Both the position numbers and the translations under genes were made by a program. A model generated the notes under the pieces. The model was not told the DNA's origin and ran no database searches. It saw nothing but the letters and a program-made list of their open reading frames with translations. This document shows positions 49,878-59,551 of a DNA stretch of 64,000 bases, piece by piece. This stretch comes from Alphaproteobacteria bacterium (lineage in GTDB: Bacteria; Pseudomonadota; Alphaproteobacteria; Sphingomonadales; Sphingomonadaceae): assembly GCA_005883305.1 (NCBI GenBank), contig VBAC01000001.1, positions 1,922,001 through 1,986,000 of the forward strand. The letters are read 5' to 3'. How positions within the stretch are numbered: position 1 is the first letter of the stretch; each line of letters opens with the position of its first letter.

Positions 49878-52340
49878 TCAAGGTCCTTCCACGGGCGAAG
49901 CATCGCCGACGGAAACGAGGCCGTCCGCCGCTTCTCCAACATTGATCTCGTACAAGGTCGGCGGATCGGTGGTCATGGTCAGCCGCCAGCGCCCGGGCTT
50001 GACGCCGGATATGTCGTAATGCCCGTCCGACGAGGTGAAGAAGGTCGCCGGCGCGCGATCCTCCGGGCCACCGACTTCGTACGCCTCCCCTGCCGCGTAG
50101 GTGAGCGGGCTCCCGTCGGCGCGCAGCAGCCGGCCCGAGGCCGTCATCCAGTAATCGGAGCCGACGACGATCCGGTAGGCCCCGCGATAAGGCGCCTCGA
50201 AGCGATAGGCGCCGGCGCCGATGTCGTAACCGGCGGGCATGCCCTCCGGCTCGACGAACACCTCGCGCTCCGAATAGGCGCTGAGGTCGGGAACGACCGC
50301 CGGCCCGAGCCAGCCGGATGCGGCGAGATGGCCGTTGCCGATCGGGTTGACCACCAGCCTGCCGCCCCGGGCGCTGCCGTGCGGCTCGATGATCGCGAAG
50401 CCGTTGAGGATCGGCCGCGCCAGGGCGAGCCGGCCGTCGGCGAAGACGATCGAGGCCGCCGCCCGGGCGGAGGTCCGCTGGTCGGCGATCTGGCTGAAGC
50501 CTTCGTCCCAGGTGGTGAAATGGGTGAGTCCGAACAGCGCGCGCTCGCTGGTGTAATTGCCGACGACGTTGAAATCGCCGCCCGACGCGCCGTGATTGGC
50601 GTCGACCGACAGGTCCCACTGGCCGACGTCCTGCCCGTGGAACATCGAATAAGCGAGCCGGCCGCGCTGGTAGCGGCTGTCATATTCGGCCCGCGCCGTG
50701 GACCGCTCGCTGGCGCGGAAGGTGAGCGTCGCGAAGACCGAGAAGCCGCTATATTCGGGCGAGTCCTCGTAGGTCCCGTTGAGTTCGAACTCGAGCCGCC
50801 GGCTGATCTGGAAGCCGGCATTGGCGCGGTAATAGGAGCGGTCGGGAAGGATGCCGCGCCCCTTGCTGTAGGAGACGTCCGCCCCGGCGTAGAAGCGTTC
50901 GCTGAAGGTGTGCGAGATGGCCCCGCTCGCCTCCCATGCGAACGGGTTGGCCGGAGGCACCGAACCCAGCGGCGCGAAATCGCGCGAGCGGGTCTCGAAC
51001 CTCAGGTCGATCGTGCCGGCGCCGGAAAAGGTCCGCTCGAAGGTCAGCGAGCCCGCCCAGCCCATGCCGAAGCCGTCGGCGTTCGAGAGCGCGAAATCCC
51101 CGGCGAACAGGCCGAGCTGGGTGCTGAGCAGGCCGTTGAGGCCGCCCATCTGGCTGTCCGCATCGGCCTGGAAATGGCCTCCGGCGGTCAGCGAATCGCT
51201 GAAGCCGCGCCGGTAGAAGCCCGAGACCAGCCAGTCGTCGGAATATTCGGGGCCGCTCGGCCCGAGCTCGGAGCGCACCCCGGCGTAGAAAGCGAACTCG
51301 TCCAGCCCGCGCTGGAGCTGCTGGGTGTCGTAGAAGACGCTGTAGCGGAGCACCTCGCGCGGCCCGGCGCCCTGATCGACGAGGACCCGGATATTGTTGC
51401 CTCCCTGGGCGAAGGGAAAGTCGCGCACGTTGTAATTGCCGGGCTCAAGCCGGATTCGGCGAGCGCTTCGGCCGTTGACGAGGATGTCGACCGAAGAGGC
51501 CGTGTTGAGCTGGAAGCTCTGCCCCCCGCTCGGGCGAACGATCCGCATCGGCTGGAGCAATTGGTAGGAGCGGACGATCGCGATGCCGGCGGCGTCGGGC
51601 GCGTTCTGGAACAAGGTCGGCACGACGAGCAGGTCGCCGGCGATGATCCTGAGCGGCGAGCTCACGTCGTCATAGACGAGGCGGGAGGCCTGGCGCTGGA
51701 AGTCCGGCCCCGCCTGATCGGGCCGCCACAGAGCGAGCGTCTCCGCGACGATGCCCCCCGCGCGGACCGCGCCGGTCAGGACGATCGAGGCGTTGCCGAA
51801 GCCGGTCTCGTCGCTCTGGCTCTGGTGGACATAGTCGATCGATCCGTTGGCGGTGAGGAAGGCGCTGAAGCCGGCCGGAGTCTCGGCCGGGCCGCGATGC
51901 TGGAAATCGTTGTCGACCAGCGACACTCCGCGCTGGCCGCGAAGCGCCACCGGAATGGTCAGCTTGAGCTCGAGGCGCTCGGAATCGTAGGCGATCGGGG
52001 TCTCGAGCGCGGCGGCGGTCGCCAGGTCGATCGAGACGCGCCCGGCGAGCTGCGCCTGGAGCCGCTCGCGCGCCTCCTCGCTGAGGCGCGATCCCACCAG
52101 CTCGATCAGCCGCGCGGACGGAAGGCTGAGCTCGCCCGAGGGGGAGCTATGGGCGTCGACCTCGCCGATCAGCCGGCCGTTGTCGGTCATCGGCAGGGTC
52201 ACGATGCCAACTTCGGCGCGGCTTTCCCCAAGAGCGCTCGCCGGCGCGGGCGTCTGGCCGCCGGCGGGAGCGGCGACGATCGCGGCGAGCGCTCCTATGG
52301 CGCAGCCGCTAGCGCGTCGCCGGAAGGAACCGCGCCTCAA
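49878..52340 (-). CDS. outer-membrane fimbrial usher
   Basis: 820 residues from TTG 52340, the only start near the signal peptide (GCAIGALAAIVAAPAGG). Usher signature: NGRSARRIRLEPGNYNVRDF plug-adjacent block, NNIRVLVDQGAG, and a C-terminal carboxypeptidase-like domain with ISGVKPGRWRL. Assembles subunits delivered by the chaperone. Overlaps the chaperone gene by 32 bp. Confidence 0.88.
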   Translation of the reverse strand: MRRGSFRRRASGCAIGALAAIVAAPAGGQTPAPASALGESRAEVGIVTLPMTDNGRLIGEVDAHSSPSGELSLPSARLIELVGSRLSEEARERLQAQLAGRVSIDLATAAALETPIAYDSERLELKLTIPVALRGQRGVSLVDNDFQHRGPAETPAGFSAFLTANGSIDYVHQSQSDETGFGNASIVLTGAVRAGGIVAETLALWRPDQAGPDFQRQASRLVYDDVSSPLRIIAGDLLVVPTLFQNAPDAAGIAIVRSYQLLQPMRIVRPSGGQSFQLNTASSVDILVNGRSARRIRLEPGNYNVRDFPFAQGGNNIRVLVDQGAGPREVLRYSVFYDTQQLQRGLDEFAFYAGVRSELGPSGPEYSDDWLVSGFYRRGFSDSLTAGGHFQADADSQMGGLNGLLSTQLGLFAGDFALSNADGFGMGWAGSLTFERTFSGAGTIDLRFETRSRDFAPLGSVPPANPFAWEASGAISHTFSERFYAGADVSYSKGRGILPDRSYYRANAGFQISRRLEFELNGTYEDSPEYSGFSVFATLTFRASERSTARAEYDSRYQRGRLAYSMFHGQDVGQWDLSVDANHGASGGDFNVVGNYTSERALFGLTHFTTWDEGFSQIADQRTSARAAASIVFADGRLALARPILNGFAIIEPHGSARGGRLVVNPIGNGHLAASGWLGPAVVPDLSAYSEREVFVEPEGMPAGYDIGAGAYRFEAPYRGAYRIVVGSDYWMTASGRLLRADGSPLTYAAGEAYEVGGPEDRAPATFFTSSDGHYDISGVKPGRWRLTMTTDPPTLYEINVGEAADGLVSVGDASPVEGP

Positions 52341-53055
52341 GAGACCCGGATCCCGAAGGCAGGCTGATCGGCAGGATCAGGCTGCGCCGCTGGCCCGGCC
52401 CGACGAGGCCGTAGCCGATGGTTTGCTGGATTTCCGACGGCGAGAGGGTGCGCTCGAAGACCGCCCGCCCCGACGAGTCGCGCTCGACCAGGCTCAACGT
52501 GCCGCGCGAAACATAAGCGTGGGTGGCCGAATCGTTGTGGACCACCACGACCGGCGCCGGATTGCCGTCGGTTCCCTGTCCGATCGAGGCCGATTCCACC
52601 CGCAGATTCGCCTGCGCCCGCGGCGGCGAGACGCTGACCAGCACCTGGAAATTGTAGAGCACCTGGATCGCCGACTGCCCGGCCGGGAGCGTCACCGGGG
52701 CCTGGGCGACGGTGACGTAATAGGATCTGCCCCTGTCGATCGCGCCGCCAGCCCATTGCACGCGGAAGGTCTGGGTTCGCCCGGGCTCGATCACCGCCTG
52801 GGCTGGAAAGACCCGAAGATCGCTGGACGGGCCTTCGACCGACACGCCGTCGTCGCCGAAGGTCAGCGATTCGACGCGGATCTCGACCGGAAGCCGCGCC
52901 GCGTTGGTGTTTTCCACGGTGATCGTGCGGCTGGTGCCCTGCCCCACGGCGTTGAGGTCGATCACGATCGGCTGGACGGTGGTCGCCGGAGCGGACGAGA
53001 TCGCGATGGCGCTCGCCGCGGTGATCGCAAGCATCGTCTTCAAGATGGTGCGCAT
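52309..53055 (-). CDS. periplasmic fimbrial chaperone
   Basis: 248 residues from ATG 53055, with AAGGAG 6 nt upstream; ATG 53076 is in the same frame but lacks it. Two immunoglobulin-like domains; RTITVENTNAARLPVEIRVE is the G1-like strand region, RTQTFRVQWAG follows, and the C-terminal domain ends near LEARFLPATR. Delivers subunits to the usher by donor-strand complementation. Confidence 0.87.
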   Translation of the reverse strand: MRTILKTMLAITAASAIAISSAPATTVQPIVIDLNAVGQGTSRTITVENTNAARLPVEIRVESLTFGDDGVSVEGPSSDLRVFPAQAVIEPGRTQTFRVQWAGGAIDRGRSYYVTVAQAPVTLPAGQSAIQVLYNFQVLVSVSPPRAQANLRVESASIGQGTDGNPAPVVVVHNDSATHAYVSRGTLSLVERDSSGRAVFERTLSPSEIQQTIGYGLVGPGQRRSLILPISLPSGSGSLEARFLPATR

Positions 53056-53072
53056 GCCCCTCTCCTTCCCAA

Positions 53073-53627
53073 TCATGACGGCGAGATCGTGATCAGGATC
53101 ACGCTCGTATAGGCGCCGGCGACGAGCAGCGCCCCGGCCGGGGTGCCGAAGCTGTAGACCCGCAGCGTGACGTTGTCGGCGGCGTTGGCCAGCGGCGCCG
53201 TCAGCTGCACGTCGGTCGGCGCGGGCAATGAGCTGGCGGTCGTGTAGGTAATCGAGGGCGGCGATCCCGAGGCTTGCAGAACCGCCACTTGGGCCGTGAA
53301 ATCGATATTGTTGGCGTATCCGGCCGGCGCCGTCGTGCCGGTCGACAGGCGGGTGGCGGAGAGCCTGACCCTCGGAGTCGCGCTGGTGCAGACCAGGCTG
53401 AAGCTTCGGACGGCGTCCGGCGAAGCGTCGGTGAGATCGGTGCGAAGCCGCCCGTCATTGCCGGAAAGCTCGCCGAGGTTGATCGTCTCGCTGAACGCCT
53501 GGCCGCCGCCGAGAACGCTGCAGCGTCCGGCGACGGAGCCGGTGAGGTTGATCGTGCCCGTCACCTGCTGGGCGAACGCCATTTGCGGCAGGGCCAGCAA
53601 GGCCGCCGCCGTCGCCAGATATTTCAT
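53073..53627 (-). CDS. SCPU-domain pilin subunit
   Basis: 184 residues. Signal peptide ending LPQMAFAQQ. Spore-coat-U-like pilin: TINLTGSVAGRCSVLGG at the start with one Cys, FSLVCTSATPRVRLSATRL, and a C-terminal ILITISPS donor strand. One disulfide possible. Its stop overlaps the chaperone frame. Confidence 0.83.
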   Translation of the reverse strand: MKYLATAAALLALPQMAFAQQVTGTINLTGSVAGRCSVLGGGQAFSETINLGELSGNDGRLRTDLTDASPDAVRSFSLVCTSATPRVRLSATRLSTGTTAPAGYANNIDFTAQVAVLQASGSPPSITYTTASSLPAPTDVQLTAPLANAADNVTLRVYSFGTPAGALLVAGAYTSVILITISPS

Positions 53628-53661
53628 GGGACCTCCTTTCGCCGGAGGGCCCGAATGAACC

Positions 53662-54291
53662 CTAGGTGGCGGGGCTGATGGTGACCGTCAGTCGGTCTGC
53701 GTAGGAATTGGAGGCGATCAGGATCGCCGGATCGGTATAGCCCTGGCTGCTGATGCGGATGAACGATCCCGGCGCGTTGTCCGAGGCGCCGGGGAGGCGC
53801 AGGCCCGCCGTCGCCGTCGCCGGACCGCGGAACACGCAGCCGCCGGTCCCGGCGGTGAGAGTCGCCGACTGGCAGGTCGCCGACGCGCTGGTCGCGTTGC
53901 CCGCGAGGCTGAGCGTGATCTGATAGGGGGCGAGCTGCGAATAGCCGTTCGGCACCGTCGGCACGTTGGCCTTCATTCCGCCATTGTCCGAGACGATCCC
54001 GACCCGGCTCGGCGAGTTGCAGCGAAGCGAGAAGGCGACGTCGAGCGAATAGGCGCCCTCGACATTGCCGACCGAATAGGTCCCGCCGGGCACCGCCCCG
54101 CTCGAGAAGGAGCAGGCGGCGCTGACGCTGGCCGTGACGTTGATGCTTAACGAAACCTCGCGCGGCGATGCCCCGTAGACCGCCGTCCCCGAGGTCTGCG
54201 CGCGCAGCGCCGAGGGCGATGCGGCAAGCAGCGCGCCGAGCAGGGATGTGATCGATATCTTGCATAAGCCGCGGCGCATGGCCCCCGCCAT
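53662..54291 (-). CDS. SCPU-domain pilin subunit
   Basis: 209 residues. Signal peptide (about 1-29), then INVTASVSAACSFSSGAVPG, AFSLRCNSPSRVGIVSDNGG, and a C-terminal DRLTVTISPAT. First gene of the five-gene fimbrial operon, 35 bp from the second pilin. The 144 bp upstream (54292-54435) contains no recognisable regulator site. Confidence 0.83.
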   Translation of the reverse strand: MAGAMRRGLCKISITSLLGALLAASPSALRAQTSGTAVYGASPREVSLSINVTASVSAACSFSSGAVPGGTYSVGNVEGAYSLDVAFSLRCNSPSRVGIVSDNGGMKANVPTVPNGYSQLAPYQITLSLAGNATSASATCQSATLTAGTGGCVFRGPATATAGLRLPGASDNAPGSFIRISSQGYTDPAILIASNSYADRLTVTISPAT

Positions 54292-54435
54292 AGAGTGCGA
54301 ATTGCTAGAATCAGGTTACCCCGCCGTGCCGGCCCTCCCATCAGGTGAAACCCTTGGTTGACGCATTTAGTTGGGGGATGAAGGCTCAATCCTCGATCGG
54401 CCGCCGGAACGTCTCGGGCAGGAAGAGGAGGCCAA

Positions 54436-55704
54436 TCAGGACGGTGAGCGCGCGGAGAGCCGGGCCGAGACCCGGCGCCATCCGTTATTGCGCGCCTTGT
54501 CGGCGAGAGTCTCGCCGTGAACCGAGCGGATGCGCGGATCGGTGCCCGCCTCCAGCAGGTAGAGGACGATATCCTCCCAATCCTGGTACATCACCATCGC
54601 GGGAGTCTCGTCTTCGTCGTTGCGCGCATTGACGTCGGCACCCGCCGCGACCAGCAGGCGCGCGTCCTCGACCGTCTGCGCAAGGTGGAGCGCGGTAGAG
54701 CCGAACCTGCCGCGGTGATTGGGATCGACGCCGCTGGCGAGAAGCAGGCGGATCACGGCTGTGCGATCGCACTGGGAAAGGTGTTCGCAATCCGTCCCCA
54801 TCGCTTCGCTGAGCAGCGGACGCCGTCCGGCATGCGGGTCGAAGCGGAACGGCAACAAGTCCCGCAGAATATCCACGTTGCCGGCGGCGGCGGCGGCATC
54901 CGCGATCCGCCTGTGCAGGTCTGCTCCACTCTCCGCCAATGCCCCGGATGAAACCAGGAACTGGAAGATGTCCGAACGGCCGCCGCGCGCCGCCGCCTCG
55001 ACGGCGGTCAATTCGCGGACGCGGGCCGTGGCCGGGACTCCGGCCGCATGCAACTCCCTGACGATCTCCAGCTTGCCCGTGGCGGCCGCGACGACCATCG
55101 CGGCGGCCGCCTCCGGTGACCGGAAGTTCCAGCCCGCGGCACGCATCGCTCCGACCGTCCCCGCATCGCCCTCGGTCCCCCGCCGGGATTGCCCGATCTC
55201 GTCGATCAGCCGCTCGAGCTCGGTCACCGCGGCTGGCATACCGTCTTCTTCTCCACGATAGTCGACGACGCGCCTCGATCGGCCCGGCATGGTCAAGGTG
55301 ATTGTCTGGGTCGGTCCGTCAGAGGACGTGCCTTGGTAGGAATCGCGAAGTTGGAAGAAGCCGGCGGCCTCGAACCGGCGGGCGAGCGCGCTCACCTGCT
55401 CAGGATCGACCCGCCATTGCAGCCTGCCTGGAACGAGAACGCTGCCCCTGCCCTCGTAAGTGACCAGGCCAGAACTCTCGATGATCAATCGATAGTCCGG
55501 GCACGAGCCGAAGCAGGCGCCTCGATCGAGCTCGATCCGGATCGGTCCCGCGCCGTGCGGCGACCCGTCGCCTTGGGCTACCACCGGCGCAGATGCCACT
55601 ATTGCTGGCAGGGCCAACAAGCTGCCGGCGATCCATGCCCGCCTTGCCAACCGGCACAACAGGATTACGCTGGGCTCGCCACCAGTGTTCGCTGCGCTTG
55701 CCAA
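54436..55704 (-). CDS. secreted DUF6438 and ankyrin-repeat protein
   Basis: 422 residues from TTG 55704, which has GAGGGAG 7 nt upstream and is followed by a signal-like segment WIAGSLLALPAIVASAPVVA. A DUF6438-like domain (IELDRGACFGSCPDYRLIIE) comes first, then five or so ankyrin repeats (for example SVEAAARG, FGSTALHLAQTVEDARLLVA, GADVNARNDEDETPAMV). Probably a periplasmic scaffold of unknown partner. The 43 bp to the divergent flavoprotein hold both promoters. Confidence 0.7.
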   Translation of the reverse strand: MASAANTGGEPSVILLCRLARRAWIAGSLLALPAIVASAPVVAQGDGSPHGAGPIRIELDRGACFGSCPDYRLIIESSGLVTYEGRGSVLVPGRLQWRVDPEQVSALARRFEAAGFFQLRDSYQGTSSDGPTQTITLTMPGRSRRVVDYRGEEDGMPAAVTELERLIDEIGQSRRGTEGDAGTVGAMRAAGWNFRSPEAAAAMVVAAATGKLEIVRELHAAGVPATARVRELTAVEAAARGGRSDIFQFLVSSGALAESGADLHRRIADAAAAAGNVDILRDLLPFRFDPHAGRRPLLSEAMGTDCEHLSQCDRTAVIRLLLASGVDPNHRGRFGSTALHLAQTVEDARLLVAAGADVNARNDEDETPAMVMYQDWEDIVLYLLEAGTDPRIRSVHGETLADKARNNGWRRVSARLSARSPS

Positions 55705-55747
55705 ATCAACGCTCCCTCTGCCGGGGCCAGCGTGGCATGGGGCCGCG

Positions 55748-56932
55748 ATGATAAGCAAGGACCGCAGCTTCGATACGATAATCCTCGGCGCGGGCGGCGC
55801 TGGGCTGATGTGCGCCGCCGTGGCGGGGCAGCGCGGACGGCGCGTGCTGGTCATCGACCATTCCGACCGGCCGGGGAAGAAAATCCTGATTTCGGGTGGC
55901 GGGCGCTGCAACTTCACCAACCTCCACAGCGCGCCCGACCGCTTCCTTTCGGACAACCCGCATTTCGCCAAGTCGGCGCTCGGCCGCTACCGGCCGGAGG
56001 ATTTCCTCGGCCTGGTCGAACGCTACAAGATCGCCTGGCACGAAAAGACGCTCGGCCAATTGTTCTGCGACGGTTCGGCGCGCGAGATCGTCGGCCTGCT
56101 GATGGCCGAATGCGCCAAGGGGCAGGTGCGCCTCTCGCTCGGCAAGGCGATCGCCGGCGTGAGCCATGCGGACGGGCGGTTTACAGTCCGCTACGGCGAC
56201 GAGACCGCCGCCGCTCCGGCACTGGTCATCGCCACCGGCGGCCCTTCGATCCCCAAGATGGGCGCGACCGGCTTCGCCTACGATCTGGCGCGGCAGTTCG
56301 GGCTGAAGGTGGTGGAGCCGAGGCCCGCTCTCGTGCCGCTGACGCTGAGCGGCGAGGAATTGCTGTTCCGCGAGCTTTCCGGCGTCTCGGCCGAGGTGAT
56401 CGCGCGGGCCGGCAAGGCGGCGTTCCGCGAGGCGGCCCTGTTCACCCATCGCGGCCTTTCGGGCCCGGCGATCCTGCAAATCTCGTCCTACTGGCGCCCC
56501 GGCGAGGAGATCGGGATCGACTTCCTGCCCGATCAGGCCGCGGATTGGGCGCTCGCCGCCAAGCGGGCGCGGCCGAAGACGCATTTCCACACCTTGCTTG
56601 GCGAATTGCTGCCCGACCGGCTGGCCGAGGCGCTGGCGAAGAAGATCGGCCTGTGGGGCGAGCTCGCCAACCTGCCCGACGCGAAGCTCCGCGCGGCGGC
56701 GGCGCGGCTCGCCGACTGGCGCTTCCGGCCGAGCGGCAGCGAAGGCTTCGCCAAGGCCGAGGTGACGGCGGGCGGAATCGCCACCGACGGCCTGTCCTCG
56801 CGGACAATGGAGGCCCGCAAGGTCCCCGGCCTCTACGCGATCGGCGAGGCGGTCGACGTCACCGGCTGGCTTGGGGGCTATAATTTTCAGTGGGCATGGG
56901 CTAGTGGCTGGGCCGCTGCGCAGGTTCTTTAG
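55748..56932 (+). CDS. FAD-dependent oxidoreductase, HI0933/BaiN family
   Basis: 394 residues from ATG 55748. FAD-binding TIILGAGGAGLMCAAVAGQRG, the KILISGGGRCNFTN motif, VIATGGPSIPKMGATG and the C-terminal TGWLGGYNFQWAWASG, all diagnostic of the HI0933 group. Substrate unknown; automatic labels such as BaiN should not be taken literally. Confidence 0.92.
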   Translation: MISKDRSFDTIILGAGGAGLMCAAVAGQRGRRVLVIDHSDRPGKKILISGGGRCNFTNLHSAPDRFLSDNPHFAKSALGRYRPEDFLGLVERYKIAWHEKTLGQLFCDGSAREIVGLLMAECAKGQVRLSLGKAIAGVSHADGRFTVRYGDETAAAPALVIATGGPSIPKMGATGFAYDLARQFGLKVVEPRPALVPLTLSGEELLFRELSGVSAEVIARAGKAAFREAALFTHRGLSGPAILQISSYWRPGEEIGIDFLPDQAADWALAAKRARPKTHFHTLLGELLPDRLAEALAKKIGLWGELANLPDAKLRAAAARLADWRFRPSGSEGFAKAEVTAGGIATDGLSSRTMEARKVPGLYAIGEAVDVTGWLGGYNFQWAWASGWAAAQVL

Positions 56933-56978
56933 CCCCACGCTCTTGCCGGGCGGATCGCGCGCCCCATCTGGATTTGAT

Positions 56979-58685
56979 ATGACATTCGAAACCCTTCCGC
57001 CGCTTCTCGGCGAAGCGCTCGCCGCGCGCGGCTATGAAAAGCCGACACCGGTTCAGGCCGCCGTCCTCGAAGCCGACGCCGAAGGGCGCGACCTCGTCGT
57101 CTCCGCCCAGACCGGCTCGGGCAAGACGGTGGCCTTCGGCCTGGCCATGGCCCCGCAGCTGCTCGATTCGAACGGTGCCCTGCCCTATTCCCTCAAGCCG
57201 CAGGCGCTGGTGATCGCGCCGACCCGCGAGCTTGCGCTTCAGGTCAGCCGCGAGCTGATCTGGCTCTACGGCAAGGCGGGCGCGCGGATCGCGACCTGCG
57301 TCGGCGGCATGGATCCCTCGAAGGAGCGGCGCAACCTCTCGCATGGCGCCCAGATCGTGGTCGGAACGCCGGGGCGGCTTCGCGACCATCTCGAACGCGG
57401 GGCGCTCGACCTCTCCCAGCTCAAGGTCGCCGTGCTCGACGAGGCCGACGAGATGCTCGACATGGGCTTCCGCGAGGATCTCGAGGAGATTCTCGACGCC
57501 ACCCCGTCCGAGCGGCGCACGCTGCTTTTCTCGGCCACCATGCCCAAGCCGATCGTCGCGCTCGCCAGGCGCTACCAGCGCGACGCCCTGCGCATCTCGA
57601 CCGTCGGCGAGGAGCGCGGCCATGGCGATATCGCCTATCAGGCGATGACCGTTGCCCCGGCCGAGATCGAGCATGCCGTCGTCAACCTGCTTCGACTGCA
57701 CGAGGCGGAATCGGCGCTCCTCTTCTGCGCCACCCGCGACAATGTGCGGCGGCTCCATTCGAGCCTCACCGAGCGCGGCTTCAACGCCGTCGCCTTGTCC
57801 GGCGAGCACAGCCAGAACGAGCGCAACCAGGCGCTTCAGGCCCTGCGCGACGGCCGCGCCCGGGTGCTGGTCGCGACCGACGTCGCCGCGCGCGGCATCG
57901 ACCTGCCCAACCTCTCTTTGGTGGTCCATGTCGAGCTTCCGCGCGACGCCGAGACTTTGCAGCACCGCTCCGGGCGAACGGGGCGCGCCGGCAAGAAGGG
58001 AATCGCGGTGCTGGTCGTCCCCTATCCGCGCCGCAAGCGGGTGGAATCGGTGCTTCGCGGCGCGCGCATCGAGGCCGAGTGGATCAAGCCGCCCAGCCCC
58101 GAGGACATCCGTCGAAACGACCATGAGCGGCTTCTCGCGGCCTTGCTCGAGCCCATCGAGATCGAGGAGGAGGATCGCGCGCTCGCCGCCCGCCTGCTCG
58201 AGCGCAAGACGCCCGCGGAGATCGCCGCCGCCTTGGTCCGGGTCCACCGCGCGCGCATGCCTGCCGCCGAGGAGCTGGCCGACGCCGGCTCGGCCCCGCA
58301 GGGCCGTCCGGAAGGGCCGCGCCCCGGCTTCGAGGATACAATCTGGTTCCGGATGGACATCGGCCGGCGGCACAATGCCGATCCGCGCTGGATCCTGCCT
58401 CTGCTCTGCCGCCGCGGCCACATCACCAAGAACGAGATCGGCGCGATCCGAATCGCCGCGGGCGAGACGATGTTCGAGGTGCCGCGCGCCACCGCCGCCA
58501 AGTTCGCCGCGGCGCTGAAGCGCACCGCCGGCGGCGATTCCGACGGCGAAGGCGGAATCACCATCGAGGCGGTGCAGGGAAAGCCGCGCGACGCGGAGCG
58601 GGAGAACCGGCGCGGCGGCCCGCCGCCGGTCCGGCACCAGGCCAAGCCCTACCGCAAGGCCGCGAAGCCCCACCGCGGCCGCTGA
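56979..58685 (+). CDS. DEAD-box RNA helicase, DbpA-like
   Basis: 568 residues from ATG 56979. Motifs: Q-motif PTPVQAAVL, Walker A SAQTGSGKT, PTRELA, DEAD in VLDEADEMLD, SAT, and ATDVAARGIDLP with HRSGRTGRAG. A C-terminal RNA-binding domain of the DbpA type (FRMDIGRRHNADPRWILPLL) precedes a basic Arg/Gly tail. DbpA helicases work in 50S ribosome assembly. Confidence 0.92.
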   Translation: MTFETLPPLLGEALAARGYEKPTPVQAAVLEADAEGRDLVVSAQTGSGKTVAFGLAMAPQLLDSNGALPYSLKPQALVIAPTRELALQVSRELIWLYGKAGARIATCVGGMDPSKERRNLSHGAQIVVGTPGRLRDHLERGALDLSQLKVAVLDEADEMLDMGFREDLEEILDATPSERRTLLFSATMPKPIVALARRYQRDALRISTVGEERGHGDIAYQAMTVAPAEIEHAVVNLLRLHEAESALLFCATRDNVRRLHSSLTERGFNAVALSGEHSQNERNQALQALRDGRARVLVATDVAARGIDLPNLSLVVHVELPRDAETLQHRSGRTGRAGKKGIAVLVVPYPRRKRVESVLRGARIEAEWIKPPSPEDIRRNDHERLLAALLEPIEIEEEDRALAARLLERKTPAEIAAALVRVHRARMPAAEELADAGSAPQGRPEGPRPGFEDTIWFRMDIGRRHNADPRWILPLLCRRGHITKNEIGAIRIAAGETMFEVPRATAAKFAAALKRTAGGDSDGEGGITIEAVQGKPRDAERENRRGGPPPVRHQAKPYRKAAKPHRGR

Positions 58686-58711
58686 GGCCTGATCGGCTTT
58701 GACTGCCCGCT

Positions 58712-58853
58712 CCGCTCATCCTGAGGAGCCCCTTCGACTGCCTGCCAAGGCAGGCGCTCAGGGTAAACTTGCGAGCTCGTCGAAACGGCGTCTCGAAGGA
58801 CGGTCCTTCGAGACGGGCCCTCGACAAGCTCGGTCCCTCCTCAGGATGAGCGG
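58712..58853. repeat. dispersed hairpin repeat, family C
   Basis: Outer arms CCGCTCATCCTGAGGAG (58712-58728) and CTCCTCAGGATGAGCGG (58837-58853), with the inner GTCTCGAAGGAC / GTCCTTCGAGAC palindrome and an extra CTGCCAAGGCAG. Lies between the helicase gene and the convergent adk. Confidence 0.88.
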
Positions 58854-58889
58854 CTCAGCTTAAGGCGATGATGCCCAAAGCCGGCCGGG

Positions 58890-59540
58890 TCAGCCGCCGT
58901 CGAGAATGGCGCAGATCGCCGCGCTCACGGCCTCGACCTCGGCCATGCCGTCGACCCGCCGGACGATGCCCTGCGCCTCGTAATGGGGCAGGATCGGCTG
59001 GGTCTTGGCGCGATATTCGGCCATGCGCGTGCGGACCGCGGCTTCGTTGTCGTCGGGCCGGCGCTTGAACTCCCTGGAGCCGCAGACGTCGCAGACGCCC
59101 TCGGCCTTGGGCAGCTTGTAGCGGTCGTGATAGGGCGTGTTGCACACGGCGCAGGAGAAGCGGCCCGAAATGCGGTCGACCAAAGCGTCCTCGTCGACCT
59201 CGAGCTCGATGACATGGTCGAGCCTAAGCCCCTTTTCGCCCAGCAGCCGGTCGAGCGAGGCGGCCTGGACCGCGGTTCGCGGATAGCCGTCGAGGATGAA
59301 GCCGCGCGCGATGTCCGGCTCGTCGAGCCGCGCCGAGAGGATGCCGTCGACGATCTCGTCCGAGACCAGCTCGCCAGCGGCCATCACCGCCTTGGCCTTG
59401 AGCCCGATCTCCGTTCCGGCGGCGACCGCCGCGCGAAGCATGTCGCCGGTCGAAAGCTGGACCATGCCCCGCGCCTCGACCAGCCGGCTCGCCTGGGTGC
59501 CCTTGCCCGCGCCCGGAGGGCCGAGGAGGATGATGTTCAT
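58890..59540 (-). CDS. adk: adenylate kinase
   Basis: 216 residues. Walker [30 protein letters not shown], and a zinc-type LID with two Cys pairs (CAVC and CDVC). Interconverts AMP, ADP and ATP. Follows secY as the last gene of the ribosomal spc operon. Confidence 0.97.
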   Translation of the reverse strand: MNIILLGPPGAGKGTQASRLVEARGMVQLSTGDMLRAAVAAGTEIGLKAKAVMAAGELVSDEIVDGILSARLDEPDIARGFILDGYPRTAVQAASLDRLLGEKGLRLDHVIELEVDEDALVDRISGRFSCAVCNTPYHDRYKLPKAEGVCDVCGSREFKRRPDDNEAAVRTRMAEYRAKTQPILPHYEAQGIVRRVDGMAEVEAVSAAICAILDGG

Positions 59541-59551
59541 GTGCTAGCCCC

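Noticed and set aside
50019-52367. 782-codon plus-strand frame opposite the usher gene
   Set aside because: Antisense shadow frame rich in Arg/Gly/Ala with no recognisable domain.
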